64,000 bases of DNA from Cellvibrio sp. PSBB006 (GTDB lineage Bacteria; Pseudomonadota; Gammaproteobacteria; Pseudomonadales; Cellvibrionaceae), in the NCBI RefSeq assembly GCF_002162135.1, contig NZ_CP021382.1, positions 124,001 to 188,000 on the forward strand, read 5' to 3'. A model generated the notes under the pieces. It was not told the origin of the DNA. It saw only the letters and a list, made by a program, of their open reading frames with translations, and did no database searches. Below, in pieces: positions 1-7,951 of the stretch (positions are counted from its first letter, which is position 1; each line of letters starts with the position of its first letter). Position numbers and translations under genes: made by a program.

Positions 1-823
1 CACCCATAAATTTGTCGATGGTGCCGCCGTAGTGCGTCACGATCTTGGACATCTCTGTCAGGTAATGATTGAGCAAATCGGTAAGTGCCTCAGCTTCCAT
101 TTCTTCTGACAGCTGACTGAAATCTTTAATGTCTGAAAAGAACACACTGATTTTTTTTCGTTCGGCTTGCAGGGTTTCATCGCGGCCTTGATTGATGGCC
201 TTCCATACGGTTGGTGGTAGATAGCGAGAAAATTTATAAGCCCGGATCTTGTGCCACTTCTGCTCGTTTTCCAGTTGTTTCTGGCTCATCACCAATTTGC
301 GAAAACGTTGGTGCATATACACAGCATGAACCAGAAAGTAACACACAATGCCGATCAGGCTGGCGGCGCTGATCTGCACACTGGTGCTGAGAATTAATTG
401 TGGCTTATGCAATAACAGGCTGACCAGTACACCCGCTGCAAAGGCTGCGTTGTCTTCCATCCAGCGACGAATACCGCCGCTTAACAGTGCGTTAAACTGG
501 ATGATTGTCAGAAAGAGGACACAGGGCAGGATACTGAAATTGATCAAACTCAGAACCAGGCCAATCAGGCCGGCATCGACATAGGAGAGCCAGCGCAAGA
601 GGCTGGTTGTCGATTCCGGGGGACGTTTATGGGTGAAGTGGTAAGTGGCATAGGGATAGAGCAACAGCAGGACGACGACAATAACATACAAGAGATTTAT
701 ATCTTCCCAGTTTGTATGAGATGCCAAGGTGCCCGCAGCAGCAAAGCATATCAGCGCCCGGAAGTAGTACTGCTGTAGAGGTGACTCGGTATGGGCATTC
801 ACAGAGGGAGTCTTGCTGTTCAT
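1..823 (-). CDS. Membrane-anchored class III adenylate/guanylate cyclase (C-terminus beyond window)
   Basis: Makes cyclic nucleotide from NTP. About 190 N-terminal residues are strongly hydrophobic and form several membrane segments. They are followed by the start of a class III cyclase domain: the metal-binding run FSDIKDF lies near residue 230, and GGTIDKFMG is the last visible sequence. Only 274 codons are present because the gene continues past base 1. The start is the ATG at 823. It lies 170 bp downstream of the coiled-coil membrane gene on the same strand, so the two may be co-transcribed. Adenylate is more likely than guanylate by family frequency, but the substrate-specifying residues are outside the window. 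Confidence 0.88.
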   Translation of the reverse strand, partial: MNSKTPSVNAHTESPLQQYYFRALICFAAAGTLASHTNWEDINLLYVIVVVLLLLYPYATYHFTHKRPPESTTSLLRWLSYVDAGLIGLVLSLINFSILPCVLFLTIIQFNALLSGGIRRWMEDNAAFAAGVLVSLLLHKPQLILSTSVQISAASLIGIVCYFLVHAVYMHQRFRKLVMSQKQLENEQKWHKIRAYKFSRYLPPTVWKAINQGRDETLQAERKKISVFFSDIKDFSQLSEEMEAEALTDLLNHYLTEMSKIVTHYGGTIDKFMG

Positions 824-994
824 TTGTTATAAAAAACCTTAGTTTTATGCTGCCGATAAGTAGCCATCCCTAAAGATAAAGACTGTTCCTCAACAAATTC
901 ATGTAAAGGCTTGGTATTAAACGTTTTTTCACGACAAAAGTCTATTGCCGTAGAGTGCCAAATCTTTTGCTTGGCGCAGTATTCAACCATGGGG

Positions 995-2254
995 TTACTT
1001 CTTTAATTTTAGATGAAGGTATTTCTCTTCCAACTCTGCATATTGGGTCTGCAGGATCAAATGATCCGCTTGAAGATTCTTTAGCGCTTCGCCGGTTTGC
1101 AGGTTGGGATTGTCCGACAAAGCAAGTTTCAATTTATCGTTTTCCTGTTCCAATTCAATAATACTCGCCATTAAAGTTTTACTCTCAAATGCAAAGTTGT
1201 GTAAGAGTTCTTTAATCCGCTGGTTTTCCTCTTGTGTAACCTGGGCTTTATCGAGCAAGAATTCTTGTTGGTGGAGTTTTTCCTGTGAATTTTTCAGCTC
1301 ATCCTCTATCAGCTTCACACAGGTTTCAGCCTCTTGTACAAAACGAATTTGTCGTTGCAATTGTTGTTGCAGATCCTGTATCGCCAGCTCTTTTTCCTCG
1401 GCGGTTTTGGCATCCTCCAGTTTACGTTGCAGTTGATTGATGATGCGGTGCTGGTCAACGGCTACATTGCGCAGCTTGATAATTTCGTTGGCAATAGTTG
1501 GATCTGTTCGCGTGGCACGAACAGTTTGATAAAGTACGGCGGGGTTTTTCTCCAATGTCTGGCGACCGGTGAGCATGCCTTGATGCACATCGTGATAAAC
1601 ATTGTGATAGCGATCAAGCAAGTCGGTGAAGTAAGCTTTGTCCTCGACACTTTCAGCCATATCCGATAACTGTTGGTAGTAATCCTGGGCATTCTCCTGG
1701 GCTTCTTGCCATTGTTGTTCGAGATCAAAAAACAGCTGCTTGAATTTTTCCAGATTCTCAATTCGTTTTTTGCAGTTTGCCAGCTCAGTTTCTAATGCAT
1801 CTGTATCAGTTTGAGCGGCTAGCAGATGAGCTAATTGCTGCTCCAGTGAGTCCCAGTGAACAATGGGTTTATCGCCTTCAAAAGACACGGCGGATTCTTC
1901 CGCTGTCAAAAACTGGTGCCGGAGAGCGAGAATTTTTTGCATCATTGGCGCGTCGGGCATTTGCGCCGCGGTAATCTCACTGTTCCCGGTAATACCCTGG
2001 TATTGAAGGCGCGTGATCTCAAGTTGGCGGGCAAGGTGTTCGCGATAATGGTTTGCCTTCTGTGCCGGAGCTGGCGTCGGGTGGCTGCTCGGCGCTAGCT
2101 TGTTTTGGTGCGCCAGCAGTTCACGCAGCTTCCCCTGTTGCCGATGAATTAATTTTCTCTGGTTGCGGAGATACAGCAACAGAAATACACATAACAGCAT
2201 CAACAGAAGATAGACTTCCAAGGCTGCTACAAGAATGTAATTGGATACCTGCAT
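995..2254 (-). CDS. Coiled-coil protein with one N-terminal membrane anchor
   Basis: A 419-residue protein of unknown function. Residues about 7-29 form one hydrophobic helix, followed by basic residues, so the rest probably faces the cytoplasm. Most of residues 30-70 and 145-415 is Glu/Gln/Leu/Lys-rich heptad-like sequence, a long coiled coil with few Gly or Pro. No enzymatic motif is visible. It precedes the cyclase gene on the same strand and could serve as a scaffold or signalling partner; that role is inferred from position only. Confidence 0.75.
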   Translation of the reverse strand: MQVSNYILVAALEVYLLLMLLCVFLLLYLRNQRKLIHRQQGKLRELLAHQNKLAPSSHPTPAPAQKANHYREHLARQLEITRLQYQGITGNSEITAAQMPDAPMMQKILALRHQFLTAEESAVSFEGDKPIVHWDSLEQQLAHLLAAQTDTDALETELANCKKRIENLEKFKQLFFDLEQQWQEAQENAQDYYQQLSDMAESVEDKAYFTDLLDRYHNVYHDVHQGMLTGRQTLEKNPAVLYQTVRATRTDPTIANEIIKLRNVAVDQHRIINQLQRKLEDAKTAEEKELAIQDLQQQLQRQIRFVQEAETCVKLIEDELKNSQEKLHQQEFLLDKAQVTQEENQRIKELLHNFAFESKTLMASIIELEQENDKLKLALSDNPNLQTGEALKNLQADHLILQTQYAELEEKYLHLKLKK

Positions 2255-2410
2255 GGGTATTCTCGATAGTATTTGACCGACGATTCGGGCATGAACCTGG
2301 CCCTTTCGCTCGTGTCATTGAGTATGGTACAGCCTTCTCTTATATGCGAGTCGCTGGCTACTGGCGGGCGGGCTGATACAATCGGCTTTTTGTTTGTTGA
2401 GGGGGTAATT

Positions 2411-2974
2411 ATGGATGCGTTGGACGCACTTCATCAGCGCGTTTCTGTCAGTAAGCTCACGGCGCCTGCGCCTGATGCAGAGCAGCGTGAAGCACTATTC
2501 AAAGCCGCATTGCGTGCTGCCGATCATGGCCAAATGCGACCATGGCGCTTTTTGGTTGTCGAGGGAGAGGGGTTGGCAGCCCTGGGAGAGCTGTTTTGCG
2601 CGGCGGCTGTGAGCGATGACCCTGATCTGGTGCCGGAAGTTCGGGACTCTTACCGTAAAATGCCGTACCGGGCGCCGATGATCATTGTGGTTATTGCCAC
2701 TTGCCAGGCTAACCCCAAGGTGCCGGAGATTGAGCAGGTGGTTTCCGCTGGTGCCGCAGCACAAAATATGATCACAGCCGCCTACGCCCTCGGGCTTGGC
2801 GCCATATGGAAAACGGGTGCCATGGCCTATCATCGCGAAGTGATCCGGGGGCTGGGTTTGCAGGAGAACGAGCAGATCATTGGTTACCTTTATATCGGAA
2901 CACCGACCAGTCCCTTGGGTAAAGCCAGCCCACGTCCGACGAATGATTATTTTGCAAATTGGCCTGCGCAATAA
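2411..2974 (+). CDS. Nitroreductase family protein, YdjA-like
   Basis: A 187-residue flavin-dependent oxidoreductase, the usual length for this subfamily. The N-terminal pattern (MDALDALHQRVSVSKL, then a DHGQMRPWRF stretch that would bind FMN phosphate) and the C-terminal GYLYIGTP match E. coli YdjA, a single-domain nitroreductase of unclear physiological substrate. I start at the ATG at 2411 because homology begins there; upstream in-frame codons give no family similarity. It is transcribed away from the coiled-coil gene. The same chromosomal end carries the two tRNA genes, so this is probably core sequence. Confidence 0.85.
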   Translation: MDALDALHQRVSVSKLTAPAPDAEQREALFKAALRAADHGQMRPWRFLVVEGEGLAALGELFCAAAVSDDPDLVPEVRDSYRKMPYRAPMIIVVIATCQANPKVPEIEQVVSAGAAAQNMITAAYALGLGAIWKTGAMAYHREVIRGLGLQENEQIIGYLYIGTPTSPLGKASPRPTNDYFANWPAQ

Positions 2975-3103
2975 GATTGCGTTTGATAAATCACTTGTGT
3001 ACATTAGCGCCCCTTCGAGAAACCCCTCTGGGGCGGTAACGAGCGCGCAGGCGTGCGAGCAGTTGGAGGCAATTCAACTGGGAATGACGCAAAGGTTTTA
3101 TAT

Positions 3104-3191
3104 GGTGAGGTGTCCGAGTGGCCGAAGGAGCACGCCTGGAAAGTGTGTATATCGCAAGGTATCGAGGGTTCGACTCCCTCCCTCACCGCCA
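3104..3191 (+). tRNA. tRNA-Ser(GGA)
   Basis: The acceptor stem GGTGAGG pairs with CCTCACC, followed by G and an encoded CCA at 3189-3191. The anticodon GGA lies at 3138-3140 inside the loop CTGGAAA. A long variable arm typical of tRNA-Ser is present, and the T arm reads GGGTTCGACTCCC. Length is 88 nt. A rho-independent terminator follows at once. Confidence 0.97.
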
Positions 3192-3195
3192 CATT

Positions 3196-3223
3196 AAAAA
3201 AGCCCGGCTGGTCCGGGCTTTTT
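3196..3223 (+). terminator. Rho-independent terminator after tRNA-Ser
   Basis: The stem AGCCCGG / CCGGGCT closes on a short loop and is followed by a T run, directly downstream of the tRNA-Ser CCA end. Confidence 0.85.
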
Positions 3224-3382
3224 CATTGGCGTCAAACAAAGTGATTAATGTTTGCGCACCTTGTTCAATAACTCGCAGTTCATGGAAGTTATTGAAAAAG
3301 ATAAGAAAAGTTTTCATCTCTTTTGCAATGAAAAGCTTGACTCCCCTAAATCGGATCACTAATATACGCGCCTCCAAACAAC

Positions 3383-3459
3383 GCACTCGTAGCTCAGCTG
3401 GATAGAGTACTCGGCTACGAACCGAGCGGTCGGAGGTTCGAATCCTCCCGAGTGCGCCA
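3383..3459 (+). tRNA. tRNA-Arg(ACG); probable attachment site of the island
   Basis: A 77-nt tRNA with acceptor stem GCACTCG / CGAGTGC, anticodon ACG in the loop CTACGAA, the T arm GGTTCGAATCC and an encoded CCA. It closely resembles gammaproteobacterial tRNA-Arg(ACG). A P4-type integrase begins 180 bp downstream in the same direction, the usual arrangement when the 3' end of a tRNA serves as attB. I found no second copy of the tRNA 3' end further along the window, so attR was not located. Confidence 0.97.
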
Positions 3460-3492
3460 CCTTACAGTACGATGAAGTCCAATATCGTCCGA

Positions 3493-3518
3493 GACCCCGC
3501 GTAATTGCGGGGTTTTTT
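3493..3518 (+). terminator. Rho-independent terminator after tRNA-Arg
   Basis: ACCCCGC and GCGGGGT form a stem around a short AT loop and are followed by six T. It separates the tRNA from the integrase promoter region. Confidence 0.85.
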
Positions 3519-3573
3519 GTTTATACTCCGTCCCATAAAGTCCGATAAGATCCCCCAGAAGCTACAGGTTTTT

Positions 3574-3622
3574 GGGGGTATATCTGGGGGTATATAAAAG
3601 GCCCCTGAATCTGGTACCCCCA
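3574..3622 (+). repeat. Paired GGGGGTATAT repeats before the integrase gene
   Basis: GGGGGTATAT occurs twice, at 3574-3583 and 3586-3595, with an inverted GGTACCCCC about 20 bp further on. Short GC-rich repeats between a tRNA attachment site and a P4-type integrase often act as arm-binding sites for the integrase or as its own repressor-binding region. That role is inferred from position; the repeats themselves are plain in the sequence. Confidence 0.5.
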
Positions 3623-3639
3623 AGCGTACAGGTGGCGAT

Positions 3640-4830
3640 ATGGCACTCACGGATAATCAAGTTAAAAACGCTGCTCCTCGTGAAAAAGCATACAAGATGG
3701 GCGACTCAGGCGGTATGCACCTCCTTGTGAAGCCCAATGGCGGAAAATATTGGCGATTAAAATATCGAATTGCTGGGAAAGAGAAACTGATGCCTTTGGG
3801 AGTTTATCCTGAGGTAAGTTTGAAAGAAGCGCGGACCAAGTCTGCCGAAGCCAAACTGCTGATCTCCCAAGGGGGTGATCCTATGGTCGAGCGTAAATTG
3901 CAAAAGATGCAATTGCATGCCGCACATGAGAATACCTTCGAGTGTCTTGCTAATGCCTGGTTTGCAATTATTTCCCCGAAATGGTCACCTACCCATACCG
4001 AGCGAACAAAGAACCTCCTGAAGAACCACTTGTTCCCTTGGCTAGGGCAGCGCCCGATTAGCGAGATAACACCACCTGAACTGCTCTCCGTTTTACATCG
4101 CGCCCAGGCACGCGGTTTATTAGAAACTGCAAAAAGGGCCAAGCAGACTGCTAGCCAAGTATTTCGCTACGCTGTGCACGTTGGGAAGCTCACCAGCGAC
4201 CCAAGCCGTGATTTGGCTGGGGCACTCACTACCCCCAAAGTCACACACTTTTCCGCCCTCACATCGCCGCAAGATGTTGCAGGGCTTTTACTTGCCATAG
4301 ATGGTTACAAAGGCTCTCCTGCTGTAAAGGCCGCTTTGCAGCTATCTGCGCTGTTATTTCAGCGCCCAGGAGAGATCCGCCAAATGCGCTGGGACCACAT
4401 TGATTGGGGGTCTGCAGAGTGGCGGTATCTGGTAACCAAAACTGACAAGCAGCACATTGTTCCGTTGGCTAAGCAGTCTTTAACTATCCTGCAGGAGCTG
4501 CGCCCCTATACAGAGCGTAGTGTCTATGTCTTTCCCTCTGCCCGTGGTGCCTCTCGCCCAATGTCAGAGAATGCGGTCAGGGTGGCATTGCGGACTATCG
4601 GCTACACCAATGAGCAAATGACTCCACATGGTTTTCGGGCAATGGCGCGGACGATTCTCGATGAGCAGCTGGATTTTCCTGCGGAATGGATTGAGCACCA
4701 GTTAGCGCACAAGGTTAAAGACCCATTAGGCAATGCGTACAACCGTACTAAGCACTTGAGGCAACGTAAAGAAATGATGCAGGCGTGGGCAGATTATCTA
4801 GATGGGCTGCGGCATAGCGGTACTGTTTAG
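3640..4830 (+). CDS. P4-type tyrosine integrase
   Basis: A full-length 396-residue site-specific recombinase that would integrate and excise the island at tRNA-Arg. The N-terminal 90 residues are the DUF4102 arm-DNA-binding domain (ALTDNQVKNAAP, then GGKYWRLKYR). The central region is the SAM-like core-binding domain. The catalytic domain carries Arg242 in the RPGEIR stretch, His330-x-x-Arg333 in HGFR, His357 in LAHK and nucleophile Tyr367 in GNAYNR. The catalytic set looks complete. It reads away from tRNA-Arg, with an intact start and stop, so the island may still be mobile if attR survives. Confidence 0.93.
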   Translation: MALTDNQVKNAAPREKAYKMGDSGGMHLLVKPNGGKYWRLKYRIAGKEKLMPLGVYPEVSLKEARTKSAEAKLLISQGGDPMVERKLQKMQLHAAHENTFECLANAWFAIISPKWSPTHTERTKNLLKNHLFPWLGQRPISEITPPELLSVLHRAQARGLLETAKRAKQTASQVFRYAVHVGKLTSDPSRDLAGALTTPKVTHFSALTSPQDVAGLLLAIDGYKGSPAVKAALQLSALLFQRPGEIRQMRWDHIDWGSAEWRYLVTKTDKQHIVPLAKQSLTILQELRPYTERSVYVFPSARGASRPMSENAVRVALRTIGYTNEQMTPHGFRAMARTILDEQLDFPAEWIEHQLAHKVKDPLGNAYNRTKHLRQRKEMMQAWADYLDGLRHSGTV

Positions 4831-5114
4831 ATAAAATTAGGCTTCTGTTGTGCCAGGTGAATCAGAACTTGTCTCGTTAGCCTGTCTGAGTGCAAGCAGA
4901 TGATGCAAACTTAGAGAGTTATCCGGGCGATTTACGGTTGAAGGCAAGGCTTTACATCGGGGGGATCTGAAATAGCTGCATAACTACATGGTATCCCATT
5001 CGAAAGCTTCTCCATTTCTTTATGGTTTGTGAGTACGACGGAATTTATGTCGGCTTATCGCTGATCGTCTGCTTTTTAATGGGTATAGGTTAGTTTCTGG
5101 CGTAAGAGAAGTTT

Positions 5115-5621
5115 TCAGTCATAGTCTCCTTGTGCGGCGCTTATTGCATTTTTTGTTATGACATCATTGATTCTTTGTCGATAGTCGGGTAACGGGGTGG
5201 CTGGAGCTGTTTTTTTTCGCTGTTTTTTTTCTGCTTGTAGCTGCTTTTTGTACTCCTTGTCACTTAGGTAGGTCCCATTGATGATGCTTTCTAGTGTCAC
5301 ATTGATTGTTTCACCAAAGCTTGTTGCTAACCTATCAAGATTTCTATGAGTAGAGGCATGGAGCAGAAATGAACAAGGAACTTTTCCTTTAAGTATTTGT
5401 TTCTGTTTATATTTTTTTTGACGCCACGCTGCCTGCATACTTTTTAACAGATTATCTCTGTCGTTTCCCTCCTTCTGATGATTTATGACTCTTACGCAAT
5501 ATTCGTAGTCACTTTCGCTCCACTTCCTTGGCAACAATACACCAAATTTATGAAATAAATAGACACATGCCCAATTACACATATCGTCGTTTTCTGGCTC
5601 GATGTGCCATTTATTCTTCAT
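5115..5621 (-). CDS. Hypothetical protein with ribbon-helix-helix-like segment
   Basis: A 168-residue protein I do not recognise as a whole. The N-terminal half has scattered Trp and Cys and a basic patch. Residues about 93-130 (VPCSFLLHASTHRNLDRLA, then a short turn and helix) look like a ribbon-helix-helix DNA-binding fold. The C-terminal third is Lys/Gln-rich. It is divergent from alpA, and the 370-bp gap between them holds three identical palindromes that could be its operators. It is probably an island regulator, but a role in replication or partition is also possible. Confidence 0.6.
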   Translation of the reverse strand: MKNKWHIEPENDDMCNWACVYLFHKFGVLLPRKWSESDYEYCVRVINHQKEGNDRDNLLKSMQAAWRQKKYKQKQILKGKVPCSFLLHASTHRNLDRLATSFGETINVTLESIINGTYLSDKEYKKQLQAEKKQRKKTAPATPLPDYRQRINDVITKNAISAAQGDYD

Positions 5622-5668
5622 AGCTATTACCCATATATTTTAAATATAAAAAAACTATTTATAATCAA

Positions 5669-5790
5669 TAACGTTATTTAGTTATGCATAGCAAGAATCC
5701 TTATTAAAAACATACTAACGTTACTAAGTACTTATATCCACAATAAGCAACCATGACATAATGGATATTAATATAAATTAAGTAACGTTA
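5669..5790. promoter_or_regulatory. Three TAACGTTA palindromes between divergent genes
   Basis: TAACGTTA occurs at 5669-5676, 5716-5723 and 5783-5790 within 122 bp of AT-rich DNA. The gap separates the minus-strand ribbon-helix-helix-like gene from plus-strand alpA. The 8-bp palindromes and their clustering suggest operators for a dimeric regulator. No stretch longer than 8 bp is conserved around them. Confidence 0.5.
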
Positions 5791-5991
5791 TCAATGATAA
5801 TAACTTCTATCTTTCTGATTTTTAAAGGTAATTAAAAATAAGCAAGGATAATAAATAGAGCAGTTAATTTTTGGAGTTATAAGGGGTTATTTAAGGCTTT
5901 CAGGCCAATGCTTTGTAAGCGTGGCAGGGCAAAATTTAAGTAAAAAAATACATAGCTCCCCTATTTCATGACTCAAATATTGGAGGTAGTC

Positions 5992-6204
5992 ATGAGAATC
6001 ATTCGTTTATCTGAAGTGCTGGCGCGTACCGGTTTAGCCCGTTCGACTGTTTATAAATATGTAGGGGAGGGCAGGTTCCCTAAACCAGTTTCATTGGGAG
6101 ATAGAGCGGTTGGCTGGGTAGAAAGTGAAGTGCAAGATTGGGTATTGGCTCGAATTGAGGAGCGGGACACGGGGATGCCGTTTTTTGAGCGAGCAATTGC
6201 ATAG
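5992..6204 (+). CDS. AlpA family transcriptional regulator
   Basis: A 70-residue MerR-like winged-helix excisionase/regulator. It has the family pattern IIRLSEVLARTGLARSTVYKY followed by FPKPVSLG and the WxxxEVxxW-type end. AlpA proteins activate island integrase genes or act as directionality factors. The start is the ATG at 5992, with GGAGG seven bases upstream; an ATG at 5968 is in frame but has no ribosome site. It is the second typical P4-island gene after the integrase. Confidence 0.85.
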   Translation: MRIIRLSEVLARTGLARSTVYKYVGEGRFPKPVSLGDRAVGWVESEVQDWVLARIEERDTGMPFFERAIA

Positions 6205-6528
6205 CGAACAGAGGGGCAGAGCCCCTCTGTTTATGCCAATCAGGTGGGGCTGGAGGTCGCCAAGTTTGTAAATTTTGGAACTGCTGATTAGTAGAATAAT
6301 TACTCAAATAGTGCGGTGATCACGGCAAAATTAGACCCAGGCAGCCGTAGCAAATGTAGGATATTATTAATATAAACAATCAGTGAATCAATTTTAATTA
6401 ATATTAAATTAATCCAATGAATGGTTAGTTAATAGTCGTTAGCTGAATAGCGAAGCAAGAGTAGTGGGCCGATAAACTTTTACAGCTTCTCCTAAAGATA
6501 TGGACTAACCAATCTTTAGGAGTATGAA
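6205..6528. other. AT-rich intergenic region ending in a hairpin over the next ribosome site
   Basis: No gene is visible. The middle (about 6360-6420) is a very AT-rich block of TTAATATTAA-like words. At the right end CTCCTAAAGAT (6489-6499) and ATCTTTAGGAG (6512-6522) form a perfect 11-bp inverted repeat around a 12-nt loop. The AGGAG in its second arm is the ribosome-binding site of the following GTG-started gene. Confidence 0.6.
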
Positions 6529-7209
6529 GTGATACAAAGTCCCTCAAACAAACGAGTTCCAAACCAATATCATTTAAAGCTGTTTACTGGCGATAATTAT
6601 AACGGGCTGCCAGTGCTCCGGTGTCGCGGTGGTTTAGTAGTCGAGTACCTGGATAGATTATATAGCGTCATTCAACACTCTCTTCAGAAGCGCTCAAGGG
6701 TTTTAGCGGTTAGGGTAGATCTACACTTTCCCCATTATTATCATCCAATTGAGCAGGAAGCGTTGTCGAACCAATATCTGCAATCATTCGTTAAAGCATT
6801 AAGGCATAGGCTTCGGCAATACAGACTCAGTAAGCAGCGTGTAGGGCAGCGAGTACATGATGTTGAGTTTGATTATGTGTGGGCAAGAGAGGTTGGTGAT
6901 AAAAATGGTAGACCTCATTTCCATCTACTCCTGTTGTTCAATGGCCATGCTTTTCGAGGATTGGGTAGCTTCTCCACTAAGCATGACAGCCTCTATAACA
7001 GGATAGGGGAGGCTTGGGCTGATGCATTAGGACTGCATGTTGCGGAGGGAGCTAGTTACGCCCCATTTCCTATTAAGGGCCAATATTCGGTAAATTCTGG
7101 TTGCCGGGAACAGTTAGAAGAGTTATTCCTTCGGACTAGTTACCTTACGAAGATAGCAACAAAAGATTTCGATGGTGGGTTTCATGTGTTTGGTGGTAGC
7201 AGGGTTTGA
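6529..7209 (+). CDS. YagK/YfjJ-type, inovirus Gp2-like protein
   Basis: A 226-residue protein of the family found in satellite prophages and islands, related to inovirus Gp2 replication-type proteins. Visible family marks are VRVDLHFPHYY near residue 60 and YVWAREVGDKNGRPHFHLLLLFNG near residue 125. The HFH run resembles the HUH/rolling-circle type His motif, and no experimental role is assured. The start is GTG at 6529, with AGGAG six bases upstream. That AGGAG lies in the stem of a perfect hairpin, so translation may be controlled. Confidence 0.8.
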   Translation: MIQSPSNKRVPNQYHLKLFTGDNYNGLPVLRCRGGLVVEYLDRLYSVIQHSLQKRSRVLAVRVDLHFPHYYHPIEQEALSNQYLQSFVKALRHRLRQYRLSKQRVGQRVHDVEFDYVWAREVGDKNGRPHFHLLLLFNGHAFRGLGSFSTKHDSLYNRIGEAWADALGLHVAEGASYAPFPIKGQYSVNSGCREQLEELFLRTSYLTKIATKDFDGGFHVFGGSRV

Positions 7210-7705
7210 TATTTTCTCCGCTTGAGCTAATGTATTCCTAGATTGGTCGTCGGGTTGCGGCATTTTATTTATCAGTAAAGGATGGATTTGTCCGCACTCT
7301 TGTTAACACCTTATCAGTGCTAATAGATTTCCTGGTAGCTAGCTCCCTGTGCTGCCAGAGCTTCAATGGCCTGCCTTCATAGGTTTCGAAGTTGATCTGC
7401 CTCAGATGCTGGTCGACCTTGCCTACGAAGCTCCTCGGCTAAAGCGAGATAGTCATGGGAAGGATCATTGAAGCAAGGCAGTCCCCCAGCACTGGATTAA
7501 TAAGATCCTGATCACTGCAACCTGTAAATCGCTGCAAGCCATAAGAAGAAGATTTAACGTTCTGTACTCCCTCCTTAGAAGAAAAGCTTGCACAGGAAGA
7601 GGATAAGGTTGAAATGGAGCGTAATGTTCTTATTGGACAACTTAAGGTTTAATTACAAGCTAAATTGAAAGGATCTGAACAGTTTAAGCGAGAAGAGATG
7701 TTTTC
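7210..7705. other. Decayed DNA between the Gp2-like gene and the SIR2 operon
   Basis: No intact gene is visible. From about 7555 to 7709 one plus-strand frame reads like part of a charged helical protein (EEKLAQEEDKVEMERN, then LQAKLKGSEQFKREEMFS), interrupted by one TAA. Its final TGA overlaps the ATG of the next broken gene, which suggests an old, degraded operon. The first 300 bp hold nothing I recognise. Confidence 0.4.
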
Positions 7706-7947
7706 ATGAATAACTCATCTTGCGCGGTCAATTCACATATGTTTCGGGACCCATTTAGCGATTCACCTAGTGCTGCATGGGGGGCGTTGACCGGTTGAAT
7801 CCACAGCACAAAGCGGACATTGAATTTTACTGTGTCCCTAAACTCTATGTTGCAGATGGTATTGTGTTAAAAATGAGAGATAAGGCAAGTGAATCTACAG
7901 ACCTATTCCTTTCAATAAGCCAAAAGGCTTTTTCCAGAGAGTTATAA
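7706..7947 (+). pseudogene. Small gene broken at a G6 tract, directly before the SIR2 gene
   Basis: From ATG 7706 one frame reads 30 codons (MNNSSCAVNSHMFRDPFSDS...) and stops at 7796. A second frame takes over at the G6 run at 7779-7784, reads NPQHKADIEFYCVPKLYVAD and onward, and stops at 7947, four bases before the SIR2 ATG. A one-base change in the G tract would join both halves into about 80 residues. It could be a pseudogene, a phase-variable gene or a sequencing error. The second half can also be read alone from ATG 7777 as 56 residues. Function unknown. Confidence 0.45.
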
Positions 7948-7951
7948 TCTT

